7,319 nucleotides of DNA. Origin: Planctomycetaceae bacterium (lineage in GTDB: Bacteria > Planctomycetota > Planctomycetia > Pirellulales > Thermoguttaceae). Shown piece by piece: positions 1-6,259 of the stretch. A model generated the notes under the pieces. The model was not told where the DNA came from. It did no database searches and saw only the letters and a list, made by a program, of their open reading frames with translations. The stretch lies in contig JAIRLW010000224.1 of the NCBI GenBank assembly GCA_031259095.1, positions 1 to 7,319 on the forward strand. The letters run 5' to 3'. Positions within the stretch are counted from its first letter, which is position 1. Every line of letters begins with the position of its first letter. The position numbers were made by a program, and so were the translations under genes.

Positions 1-19
1 AATAAATAGTTGATTTTTT

Positions 20-50
20 GCCCCGTTAGGGGCAACATGTTGGTAGAAAA
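20..50. repeat. Short GC hairpin (REP-like unit), left edge
   Basis: A 5-bp stem, GCCCC (20-24) with GGGGC (29-33), closes a GTTA loop. It is followed by the stretch AACATGTTGGTAGAAAA. A T-run (14-19) lies before the hairpin rather than after it, so it does not look like a + strand terminator, and on the minus strand it would be followed by A's. The same stem bases occur at 7285-7298 near the other end of the window, which suggests a dispersed hairpin repeat. Only two units are visible, so the family assignment is tentative. Confidence 0.4.
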
Positions 51-143
51 TTATTAAAAAACTGTCCTTCCATCCAACGAATCCGGTAGGCATAATGAAA
101 AAATAAAACCAAAATTTCAAATACAAGGAGTCTATTTTCCTTT

Positions 144-1571
144 ATGAACTACTTTGAAGGAGAAAATTTGTCACAAGACCCGATTCATGGATACATTCCG
201 TTTTCGGCGTCTCTTAATACTGAGGAAACATCGGAACGGGACGTCATTGATTCCCCTTGGGTGCAACGGCTTCGTCAAATTCATCAACTTCAAACGGCAT
301 GGCTTGTTTATCCCACCGCAGAACATACCCGATTTCAACATTCACTCGGAGCAATGCATCTCGCGTCACGGACGTTGGCACAATTTTACCGAAGTTTACT
401 GGATGTTTGTCACGCGGCAGGGGAAACATTACCAAGCCGGAATTATCTGGAATCGTTGACACGGATGGCGGCATTACTTCATGACGTTGGACATGGTCCG
501 TTTGGACATTTCTTTGACGCACGATTTTTATCCGAATTCGGTTTGAATCACGAAAAACTCGGCGCAGAAATAATTCGCCGCCGACTCGCTCCGATGTTGC
601 GAAAAATACGGCGCAATCCGCTCGGACCGCTGGAAGAACACGAAACCCTCGATCCGGAACAAATCGCCTTCTTAATCGTGCGTCCTTCGACAACACAGGA
701 ATTGTCCGCGCCGCTTTGGTTACGGTTGCTTCGTACTCTCTTCAGCGGATTGTACACCGTGGACAATATGGATTTCGTACTGCGAGACGCTTTTATGACC
801 GGATTCAGCAAACATGCCTTCGATCTTGACCGATTACTGCATTACTCGTTCTTTACAAAAAACGGTTTAACCGTTCATCCCAGAGGCGCGGCAACGTTGA
901 TCCGGTTTTTAACAGTACGAGCAGAACTTTTTCGTTCAGTTTATTTTCATCGTACTGTACGGGCAATCGATCTTTTTCTGCATGAACTTTTCCTTGAAAG
1001 CCGTGAATTATTGTTTCCGGGAAGCGGCGGAGAAGGAAATCGGAATCCGTTGGAAAATCTTGATGCGTATCTTCATTTTACGGAATGGTCGTTACTGGTC
1101 GATGTTTCGCGTTGGGATCGCTCGCCCAACCCAAAGAAACGGGAACTCGCAACAAAATGGGTCCATTTCCTGACTCGCCGCGTTCCGTTTCATTTAGCAG
1201 CGGAAACAACCGCGTTGTTTTTTGCGGGTCAACGCGAACAAACCAGTGTGTTTGCAGATACGGAAGCGTTTCGGCGGTCGATTGTAACGTGTTTGCCGGA
1301 ACCGCTTCGGTCAATTCCGTTTGAGGTCGATATAGCAAGACATCTGCATCGTCCTGATTCACATCGTCCGACGGCAACTCAAAATTTTCTATACGATCCG
1401 ACAACAGATCATATTCGATCTCTCGACGAAGAAGAACTGTTTCGTCATATTCCGCAAAGTTATCGGATTTGCCGTGTTTACACAAAAGAAAAAGATCATA
1501 TTATACCGTTAGCGCAGGCGCTGGAAACATTAACAAGAAACGCCGATCCCGATGACGAAACAAATATGTAG
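144..1571 (+). CDS. HD-superfamily phosphohydrolase (SAMHD1/dGTPase-like, COG1078 type)
   Basis: This 475-residue protein belongs to the metal-dependent HD phosphohydrolases related to SAMHD1 and bacterial dGTPases, which hydrolyse dNTPs or related nucleotides in the cytosol; its own substrate cannot be read from sequence. The start matches the family pattern: DPIHGYI (12-18), then VQRLRQIHQL (40-49), then EHTRFQHSLG (60-69). The four metal ligands are visible: His66, His113-Asp114 in LLHDVGHGPFGH, and Asp207 in VDNMD. NHE (135-137) is also present. The C-terminal half (about 250-475) is the usual helical region plus a less conserved tail. An AAGGAG site at 125-130 lies 13 bases before the ATG, slightly far but supporting this start. 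CATAAT at 91-96 could be a -10 box, but no convincing -35 accompanies it. No signal peptide or membrane segment is seen. The fold is secure; the substrate is not. Confidence 0.9.
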   Translation: MNYFEGENLSQDPIHGYIPFSASLNTEETSERDVIDSPWVQRLRQIHQLQTAWLVYPTAEHTRFQHSLGAMHLASRTLAQFYRSLLDVCHAAGETLPSRNYLESLTRMAALLHDVGHGPFGHFFDARFLSEFGLNHEKLGAEIIRRRLAPMLRKIRRNPLGPLEEHETLDPEQIAFLIVRPSTTQELSAPLWLRLLRTLFSGLYTVDNMDFVLRDAFMTGFSKHAFDLDRLLHYSFFTKNGLTVHPRGAATLIRFLTVRAELFRSVYFHRTVRAIDLFLHELFLESRELLFPGSGGEGNRNPLENLDAYLHFTEWSLLVDVSRWDRSPNPKKRELATKWVHFLTRRVPFHLAAETTALFFAGQREQTSVFADTEAFRRSIVTCLPEPLRSIPFEVDIARHLHRPDSHRPTATQNFLYDPTTDHIRSLDEEELFRHIPQSYRICRVYTKEKDHIIPLAQALETLTRNADPDDETNM

Positions 1572-1586
1572 CATAACGGCAAAAAT

Positions 1587-1640
1587 ATCAATTGGAATTG
1601 ATTAAAGTTGAGTAAATCGATAAAATCAATTGGAATCGAC
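1587..1640. repeat. Two near-palindromic direct repeats upstream of dnaJ-type gene
   Basis: The first copy (1587-1602) reads ATCAATTGGAATTGAT, an inverted repeat with 7-base arms around GG. The second copy (1625-1640) reads ATCAATTGGAATCGAC, differing at two positions. The copies start 38 bases apart and overlap the predicted -35 and -10 boxes of the downstream chaperone gene, as operators would. They do not match CIRCE, so HrcA control is not indicated. A regulatory role is inference. Confidence 0.5.
1598..1626 (+). promoter_or_regulatory. Putative sigma70-type promoter for the DnaJ-type gene
   Basis: TTGATT (1598-1603) and TAAAAT (1621-1626) are separated by 17 bases. This gives four of six matches at -35 and five of six at -10. 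Transcription would start near 1633 and leave a leader of about 40 bases before the ATG at 1676. AT-rich sequence produces such matches by chance, so confidence is moderate; the overlapping repeats add some support. Confidence 0.4.
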
Positions 1641-1675
1641 GTTTGTGTGATGCATTTTTTTCAAATGAGACCAAA

Positions 1676-2638
1676 ATGAACAACGACTATTATAAAATAT
1701 TGGAAGTTCCGAAAACGGCAACACAAGAAGAAATCCAAAAAGCCTATCGGAAATTGGCACGAAAACACCATCCCGATATGAATCAAAACGATCCGAAAGG
1801 GGCAAAGGAAAAATTTCAAAGAGTTCAGGAGGCGTTTGATGTTCTTGGCAATCCTGAGAAGCGCAAGATTTACGACCAATTTGGTGTTCCGCCGGATCAG
1901 ATGGGTTCTGGCGGCGGGCAGGGACCGTTTCAATGGTCTTTCGGCGGAGGTTCGCCAGGCGCTCGCGGTCACAGCAATCAATTCAATTTTGACAATCTGG
2001 ATGATCTTATAAAAATGTTCAGCGGCGGCGGTTTTGGAAACAATCAATCGCCTGATGATTTCGTCAATGTCGGAGCCGGTCGGCGTCCAATACGCGGTTC
2101 CGATGTGGAACAGAATCTTACGATTCCGTTTGTCATGGCTGTCGAAGGCGGAAAAATTGATATGAAAATCCGCCGTTCAACCGGTTCTAACGAAACGGTT
2201 ACGGTAAAAATTCCGGCGGGAATTGCGGACGGAAAAAAAATCCGACTCAACGGACTCGGTAATGCCGGTCAATTCGGCGGTAAAACCGGAAATCTTCTGA
2301 TTACGGTTCACATCGAAGAACATCCTTTTTTCCGGCGTAAAGACCCTCATCTTTACGTCAAAATTCCGGTAACACTCAAAGAAGCGGTTTTCGGCGCAAA
2401 AATTGATATTCCTGCGCCGAAAGGAAATGTAACACTGACTATTCCGGCAGGTTCCGGCAGTGATACAAAGTTACGGGTTCGTGGTTGCGGTATTGCCTCA
2501 AAAGAAGGTTCCGGCGATCTTTTCGCCGAACTATCCGTCGTTTTACCAAAAAAATGGACAACGGCGGAAAAAGAACTGCTACAAAAAATTACCTCCGAAC
2601 CTTCTGAACCGGTTCGGAATGATTTACAATGGAAGTAA
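1676..2638 (+). CDS. cbpA: DnaJ/CbpA-type Hsp40 co-chaperone without zinc finger
   Basis: A 320-residue class II J-domain protein that would stimulate the ATPase of DnaK and deliver unfolded substrates. The J domain covers residues 4-69 (DYYKILEVP... IYDQFG), with the essential HPD at 32-34. A Gly/Phe/Ser-rich linker spans about 70-125. Two beta-rich substrate-binding domains follow, about 143-215 (begins [10 protein letters not shown]) and 216-292 ([13 protein letters not shown]...). The CxxCxGxG zinc repeats of class I DnaJ are absent, as in CbpA. The frame extends upstream to a TTG at 1643, but the J-domain homology begins at ATG 1676, so that start is chosen; only a weak GAGA (1667-1670) serves as ribosome site. 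No dnaK or grpE is in the window, so it is not part of a dnaKJ operon here. It may be stress-regulated through the repeats at 1587-1640. Confidence 0.92.
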   Translation: MNNDYYKILEVPKTATQEEIQKAYRKLARKHHPDMNQNDPKGAKEKFQRVQEAFDVLGNPEKRKIYDQFGVPPDQMGSGGGQGPFQWSFGGGSPGARGHSNQFNFDNLDDLIKMFSGGGFGNNQSPDDFVNVGAGRRPIRGSDVEQNLTIPFVMAVEGGKIDMKIRRSTGSNETVTVKIPAGIADGKKIRLNGLGNAGQFGGKTGNLLITVHIEEHPFFRRKDPHLYVKIPVTLKEAVFGAKIDIPAPKGNVTLTIPAGSGSDTKLRVRGCGIASKEGSGDLFAELSVVLPKKWTTAEKELLQKITSEPSEPVRNDLQWK

Positions 2639-2678
2639 TGATCAAGGACGCCTAAAGTCTATTGCTTTTTCAGGGCGG

Positions 2679-2718
2679 AATATTACGGATTTTACGCCAA
2701 GAGTAATATTTTGTTTTA
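2679..2718 (+). terminator. Weak candidate terminator after the DnaJ-type gene
   Basis: AATATTAC (2679-2686) pairs with GTAATATT (2703-2710), an 8-bp AT-rich stem with a 16-base loop, and TTGTTTTATT follows directly. The stem has almost no GC pairs and the loop is long, so it may be weak or fortuitous. Its location between the two genes is suitable. Confidence 0.3.
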
Positions 2719-2770
2719 TTGAATCGCAACATAACAACAAACAGTTACACTTAATACGAAGGAATCGACA

Positions 2771-3661
2771 ATGACAACGCTTGGTTGGATCGGCGCCGGA
2801 ATTATGGGACGAAATATGGCGCGGCGTCTTTTGAATGCCGGTTATCCTTTGAACGTGTATAACCGCACAAAAAATAAGGCAACGGAATTACTGAACGCCG
2901 GAGCCGTTTGGTATTCTTCGCCGAAAATGGTTGCGCAACATTCGGATATTGTGTTTCTGATGGTTGGTTTTCCGCAGGATGTTCGTGAAACGATTTTAGG
3001 TCGGGACGGCGTGCTTGAAGGAATAAAACCGCATGGAATTATCGTTGACATGACCACAAGTTCTCCGGCGTTGGCAAAGGAAATCGAAACAGAATGCCGT
3101 AAAAAAAACGTGATTTCGTTGGACGCTCCGGTTTCCGGCGGCGATAGCGGAGCAAAAAACGCAACATTATCTATTATGATCGGCGGCCATCGGCAAACCG
3201 CCGAATCGCTCGCGCCGTTTTGGAATTTGATGGGAAAAACGGTGGTATATCATGGAGCAAGCGGCAACGGTCAACATGCTAAAATGGTCAACCAAACATT
3301 GATTGCCGGAAACATGATTGGACTTTGTGAAGCAATTTTGTATGGTTTTCGCAGCGGTTTGGACATGGAAAAAGTGTTACAATCAGTTTCCGACGGTGCG
3401 GCGGGCAGTTGGTCGTTGACCAATCTTGCTCCGCGAATACTCAAAAAAGATTTTGCACCCGGTTTTATGATAGAACATTTTATCAAGGATTTGGGTATTA
3501 TTTTGGAAGAATCCCGACGCATGGGTCTGGCGTTGCCCGGACTCGCTCTCGCAGAACAACTTTACATCGCCGCAAAATCAAAAGGTTATGCCAAAAATGG
3601 AACACAAACCCTGTTCCTCGCTCTAGCGGAATTAAGCGGTATTGATTATCAATCGGAATAA
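2771..3661 (+). CDS. NAD(P)-dependent beta-hydroxyacid dehydrogenase (GarR/GlxR/3-HIBADH family)
   Basis: At 296 residues this is the normal length for the beta-hydroxyacid dehydrogenase family, which reduces tartronate semialdehyde or succinic semialdehyde, or oxidises 3-hydroxyisobutyrate. The N-terminal Rossmann fold starts with GxGxMG (8-13). The loop after the second strand is NRT (31-33), which favours NADPH over NADH. The substrate loop DAPVSGG is at 118-124. The catalytic Lys is K171 in AKMVNQ, with Asn174 nearby. The all-helical C-terminal domain contains KDLG (239-242). GAAGGAA (2758-2764) ends 6 bases before the ATG, the best ribosome site of any gene here and decisive for the start. 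It stands 132 bases from its upstream neighbour and is followed by a long gap, so it is probably monocistronic. The exact substrate cannot be told from the motifs. Confidence 0.92.
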   Translation: MTTLGWIGAGIMGRNMARRLLNAGYPLNVYNRTKNKATELLNAGAVWYSSPKMVAQHSDIVFLMVGFPQDVRETILGRDGVLEGIKPHGIIVDMTTSSPALAKEIETECRKKNVISLDAPVSGGDSGAKNATLSIMIGGHRQTAESLAPFWNLMGKTVVYHGASGNGQHAKMVNQTLIAGNMIGLCEAILYGFRSGLDMEKVLQSVSDGAAGSWSLTNLAPRILKKDFAPGFMIEHFIKDLGIILEESRRMGLALPGLALAEQLYIAAKSKGYAKNGTQTLFLALAELSGIDYQSE

Positions 3662-3838
3662 TTATTCACTATGCACTTTGAGTCGATCAAAAAGCAAGTT
3701 TTTAGAAGTTGCCTATTAACTGGTCAAGTGCAAGCGAATTGGGCGCACCAATTGACAATTTAAACGCAGATTACGCAAAATATCGCAGAAAACAATAATA
3801 AAATTTATTTCGCCTTATAATCTATATGTTTAATGATT

Positions 3839-3967
3839 CTATAAAATTTTCTTTGCATTGGCAATAAGGTCTTTAATCTCGTAATTTACGCTTGTTGCGC
3901 CGAAATCGGGTTTTGTATGAAATGGTTCTTTGAGATAAATAGTTTTTGTTTCTTTAGATGATAATCT
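3839..3967 (-). pseudogene. Possible C-terminal remnant of a minus-strand gene
   Basis: Read on the minus strand, 42 sense codons run from a stop at 3968-3970 to a TAG at 3839-3841 with no start codon. The predicted peptide contains YLKEPFHTKPDFGATSVNYE, then IKDLIANAKKIL. Its composition looks protein-like (balanced charge, a helix-like end) and unlike the Lys/Asn/Ile-rich noise of the rest of this gap. I do not recognise the family. It could be a decayed gene end, or simply chance in a region of moderate AT content. Confidence 0.25.
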
Positions 3968-3994
3968 TTAGATCAAATTTATGTTTCATCAAAA

Positions 3995-4012
3995 GGCGTT
4001 ATGAGAGACGCC
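3995..4012. repeat. Small GGCGTT/GACGCC hairpin
   Basis: GGCGTT (3995-4000) pairs with GACGCC (4007-4012), with one G-U pair and a 6-base loop. It lies just upstream of the -35 box of the ROK promoter. No T-run follows. It could be an operator, a REP-like unit or chance. Confidence 0.25.
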
Positions 4013-4019
4013 CTAGTAT

Positions 4020-4047
4020 TTGATTTACCATTTGGGTTTGGTATAAT
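4020..4047 (+). promoter_or_regulatory. Extended -10 promoter for the ROK-kinase operon
   Basis: TTGATT (4020-4025), a 16-base spacer and a perfect TATAAT (4042-4047) preceded by TGG give an extended -10 (TGnTATAAT). Transcription would begin near 4054, leaving a leader of about 80 bases before ATG 4133. This is the best promoter match in the window and it sits where the ROK-kinase pair needs one. Confidence 0.6.
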
Positions 4048-4132
4048 TTATAAGTTAAATAAATTGCAACTTGATCCTTAACTATTTTTAATCCTTAACC
4101 ATTTACCTATTAACAACCCAACTAAAATAATT

Positions 4133-5197
4133 ATGAGTAATTCGATTATGGCGGAAGAGCGTGTTCACTTTCCTGTTTCTGAGGCTGCGCCGCCGCTTTT
4201 TATTGGCATGAATTTTGGCGGGACGCATCTGAAAATTGGAGTCCTTGATCAGGAAGGTCGTACCGTTTCTTATTTTGCCACACCTCATCATGCCGAACTC
4301 GGTCCCGAAGAATCAACCCGTCACGCCGCGCGTGCCGTGTTGGAGGCAATCGATAAAACCGGCGCCGATTTGAAATCAATCGTTTCCGCAGGTTTTAGTT
4401 TTCCCGGTTCTCTCAATCCCCGCACCGAACAATTACATCGTCCGCCCAATATTCCCGATTGGCAAGGCTATCCGATTGCGGAAAAATTAACGGAATACAC
4501 TGGTCTCAGTTCCGTCCTCTTCTGTAATAACGCCAATGCCGCCGCTTACGGTGAATATTGGATTGGCGCCGCAAAAGGAACTCATAGCGTTTGTCTGCTT
4601 CTGCTTGATCGGGGAATTGGTTGCGGAATTATTGTTGAAGGGCGTGAAATTAAAGGAGCCAACGGGTTTGGCGGTGAATTCGGACACATGATTGTTGATC
4701 CGTCGCCGGGCGCGCGATGGTGTAATTGCCTTCAGCAAGGACATCTCGAAGCCTATTCCAGTGCAACCGCGGTTGCACGCCGAACACGGGAATTGATTGA
4801 AGTTGGTCTCCGTTCTTCAATCAAAATTCACCACGGCACTTCGCTCGACGCGATTCCCCGAATGGTTTACGAAGAAGCCGAAAAGGGCGATGAACTCGCA
4901 ACACAGATTGTCCTTGATACCGCACGTTTTCTAGGACTCGGAATCGTAACGCTGTTACACACCATTGATCCCGAATGTGTTTTGATTGGCGGTGAAATGA
5001 TGTTTGGCGGAAAAGGTTCGAAAATTGGAGAGATGTTTCTTACCCGAATTCGGGAAGAAATTGATAAACGGGCATTAAAGGATTTGGCAGAAAATCTGAA
5101 ACTTGATTTCGCTCAACTCGGTTCTTTTGCCAGTTATATTGGAGCCGCTGGTTTGGCACGCGACGAGTCGTGGTTGTTTTCTGGTGCCGACGAATAA
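4133..5197 (+). CDS. ROK-family sugar-kinase-fold protein with altered active site
   Basis: A 354-residue protein of the ROK family (glucokinases, N-acetylhexosamine kinases, sugar-responsive repressors). It has no N-terminal winged helix, so it is a kinase-type rather than repressor-type ROK. The phosphate-1 motif reads NFGGT (27-31) where kinases have DxGGT. NNAN (132-135) replaces NDAN, whose Asp is the catalytic base. DRGIGCG (159-165) replaces GTGVGGG. GEFGH (181-185) is intact. The zinc motif is CNCLQQGHLE (197-206), with Cys-Cys kept but the last Cys replaced by His, a change I associate with a planctomycete subfamily. Sugar-site features NIPDW (106-110) and IGAAGLAR (336-343) are kept. 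Length and frame are normal, so this is not a decaying gene. No Shine-Dalgarno precedes ATG 4133; ATG 4148 is an alternative. It lies 30 bases before the kinase gene, probably in one operon. Fold is confident; sugar phosphorylation is doubtful. Confidence 0.88.
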   Translation: MSNSIMAEERVHFPVSEAAPPLFIGMNFGGTHLKIGVLDQEGRTVSYFATPHHAELGPEESTRHAARAVLEAIDKTGADLKSIVSAGFSFPGSLNPRTEQLHRPPNIPDWQGYPIAEKLTEYTGLSSVLFCNNANAAAYGEYWIGAAKGTHSVCLLLLDRGIGCGIIVEGREIKGANGFGGEFGHMIVDPSPGARWCNCLQQGHLEAYSSATAVARRTRELIEVGLRSSIKIHHGTSLDAIPRMVYEEAEKGDELATQIVLDTARFLGLGIVTLLHTIDPECVLIGGEMMFGGKGSKIGEMFLTRIREEIDKRALKDLAENLKLDFAQLGSFASYIGAAGLARDESWLFSGADE

Positions 5198-5227
5198 CCG
5201 AGCAACCCGTAACATTATTTCCGACCA

Positions 5228-6091
5228 ATGATGAATTTTTTTTCCAAGATATTCGGTAAAAGCAGGTTGAATTACCGGAAACGTTACGAATTGCTTCATT
5301 CGGCAATTTCCGGTACGATGTCGCAGGTTTATCGTGCGCGTGACCGTGAAACCGGTCAGTCGGTTGCGTTGAAAATCCTCGACATGAAAAAAACTGCTGC
5401 TGTTGAAGCCCGTTTCAAAGGACAACATAAACCGACCGAAGGTGAAATTGCCGTGTTGTTTGACCATCCTTATATTGTTAAAACATTTGATCAAGGAATC
5501 ACAACAGACGGCGAACAATATTTGGTGATGGAATATCTTGAGGGAACAGGTCTGAACAATGTTCTCATGGTTCGGGAAGACCTCATGATGGGAGCGCGTG
5601 TGTTTTATATTCGTCAAGTTGCGGAGGCGTTGCAGGAAGTCCATACTAAAGGTTTTATCCACCGTGATATTTGTCCGCGTAATTTGTTGTTTGTTGGCGA
5701 CGGCACGGTTTTGAAGTTGACCGATTTTGGTTTAAGTGTTCCGAACCGCCCGCCGTTTACTGATCCCGGAAATCGTACGGGAACCGCCAATTATATGGCG
5801 CCGGAACTGGTTCGCCGGAAATCGACCGATATTCGGCTTGATGTTTTTTCGTTTGGTGTTACGATTTATGAGATGTGTACGCGGCAACTTCCTTGGATTC
5901 GCGGCGACAGCGGTAACGCCGCCATGTCGCACAGTGAACCGCCCATTCCAATCGTTGAATTTCGCCCGCAAATCAATAAAATACTTGCTCGTGCGATTCA
6001 CAGTTGTATCGAACCTGATGTGACGAAACGTTGCCCGAACATGAAACAATTTCTCAAAATGATCGCCAAAGTCGAAAGCGAAGACGAATAA
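5228..6091 (+). CDS. Soluble Hanks-type Ser/Thr protein kinase with unusual catalytic loop
   Basis: A 287-residue protein consisting of little more than one eukaryotic-like kinase domain (about 20-280), with no membrane segment or sensor domain. Landmarks: degenerate glycine loop AISGTMSQVY (26-35), where only Gly29 of GxGxxG remains; VALK with ATP-binding Lys49; probable helix-C Glu71; HRD (145-147) within HRDICPRN; metal-binding Asn152; DFG (166-168); GTANYMAPE (185-193); Asp205 and Arg268. The residue two after the catalytic Asp is Cys149 rather than Lys, and Arg151 precedes the Asn as in tyrosine kinases (HRDLAARN). All acid and metal residues are present, so activity is expected. From memory, planctomycete kinases share the SGTMS and HRDICPRN signatures. 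There are two adjacent ATGs (5228, 5231) and no Shine-Dalgarno. Its 30-base gap from the ROK gene suggests co-transcription; the partner proteins are unknown. Confidence 0.92.
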   Translation: MMNFFSKIFGKSRLNYRKRYELLHSAISGTMSQVYRARDRETGQSVALKILDMKKTAAVEARFKGQHKPTEGEIAVLFDHPYIVKTFDQGITTDGEQYLVMEYLEGTGLNNVLMVREDLMMGARVFYIRQVAEALQEVHTKGFIHRDICPRNLLFVGDGTVLKLTDFGLSVPNRPPFTDPGNRTGTANYMAPELVRRKSTDIRLDVFSFGVTIYEMCTRQLPWIRGDSGNAAMSHSEPPIPIVEFRPQINKILARAIHSCIEPDVTKRCPNMKQFLKMIAKVESEDE

Positions 6092-6107
6092 AGAAAAAAA
6101 ATTGCTC

Positions 6108-6136
6108 TTGGACAATATTGAATCAATAGATATAAT
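6108..6136 (+). promoter_or_regulatory. Putative parA promoter with palindromic spacer
   Basis: TATAAT (6131-6136) is a perfect -10. Upstream, TGGACA (6109-6114) gives five of six -35 matches at 16 bases, or TTGGAC (6108-6113) at 17. The spacer contains TATTGA-A-TCAATA (6116-6128), a perfect 13-base inverted repeat where a repressor would block polymerase. The start would fall near 6143, giving a leader of about 115 bases. It implies that parA can be transcribed apart from the kinase gene. Confidence 0.5.
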
Positions 6137-6204
6137 AGTGTTTTGGGCTTTGTGGTTTGTGTTGCGAGCGGAGGACAACTTTTGCGGTAAAATTTTGCTT
6201 GCGT

Positions 6205-6257
6205 CTTAAACCACAAATCCAAATCCTTAAACCACAAATCCCTCAACTACAAATTCC
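6205..6257 (+). repeat. Iteron-like repeats directly upstream of parA
   Basis: CTTAAACCACAAATCC occurs exactly at 6205-6220 and again at 6226-6241, a period of 21 bases, about two helix turns. A third, imperfect copy, CTCAACTACAAATTCC, is at 6242-6257 and ends two bases before the ATG. An inverted partial copy (GGCTTTGTGGTTT, 12 of 13 matching) lies at 6146-6158. The array occupies the place where a ribosome site should be. It may be a partition or autoregulatory site, or a dispersed intergenic repeat; sequence alone does not decide. Confidence 0.55.
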
Positions 6258-6259
6258 CA

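Larger units (their letters stand above)
3662..4132. other. 471-base AT-rich intergenic region
   Basis: No convincing intact gene lies here. From left to right it holds a small inverted repeat, AATTGG (3737-3742) with CCAATT (3748-3753), around a 5-base loop; a minus-strand open stretch that may be a gene relic (3839-3967); a GGCGTT/GACGCC hairpin (3995-4012); a good promoter (4020-4047); and a leader with two ATCCTTAAC units (4074-4082 and 4091-4099) before the ROK start. No clear terminator for the upstream dehydrogenase is visible. Confidence 0.6.

Noticed and set aside
244..696. A 150-codon minus-strand frame opposite the HD gene
   Set aside because: It is antisense to the catalytic part of the HD domain, whose residues are conserved in the + frame. 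No domain is recognised in the minus-strand peptide.
1643..1675. Upstream extension of the DnaJ-type protein to a TTG start
   Set aside because: The extra 11 residues precede the conserved J-domain start, lack a ribosome site, and overlap the presumed 5' leader.
2460..2774. A 104-codon + strand frame overlapping the end of the DnaJ-type gene and the following gap
   Set aside because: Most of it lies in the wrong frame of a clear gene, and the rest covers AT-rich intergenic sequence with no motif.
3737..3753. AATTGG-GCGCA-CCAATT inverted repeat as a terminator of the dehydrogenase gene
   Set aside because: The stem is short and AT-rich, and GACAATTTAAAC rather than a T-run follows.
3671..3763. 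A 30-codon + strand frame starting with ATG 9 bases after the dehydrogenase stop (begins MHFESIKKQV, ends NWAHQLTI)
   Set aside because: There is no ribosome site, no recognisable motif, and the length is easily reached by chance. A conserved homologue would be needed to call it a gene.
5075..5662. A 195-codon minus-strand frame opposite the ROK and kinase genes
   Set aside because: It is antisense to two genes with strong family motifs. The peptide has no recognisable domain and is explained by codon bias on the opposite strand.
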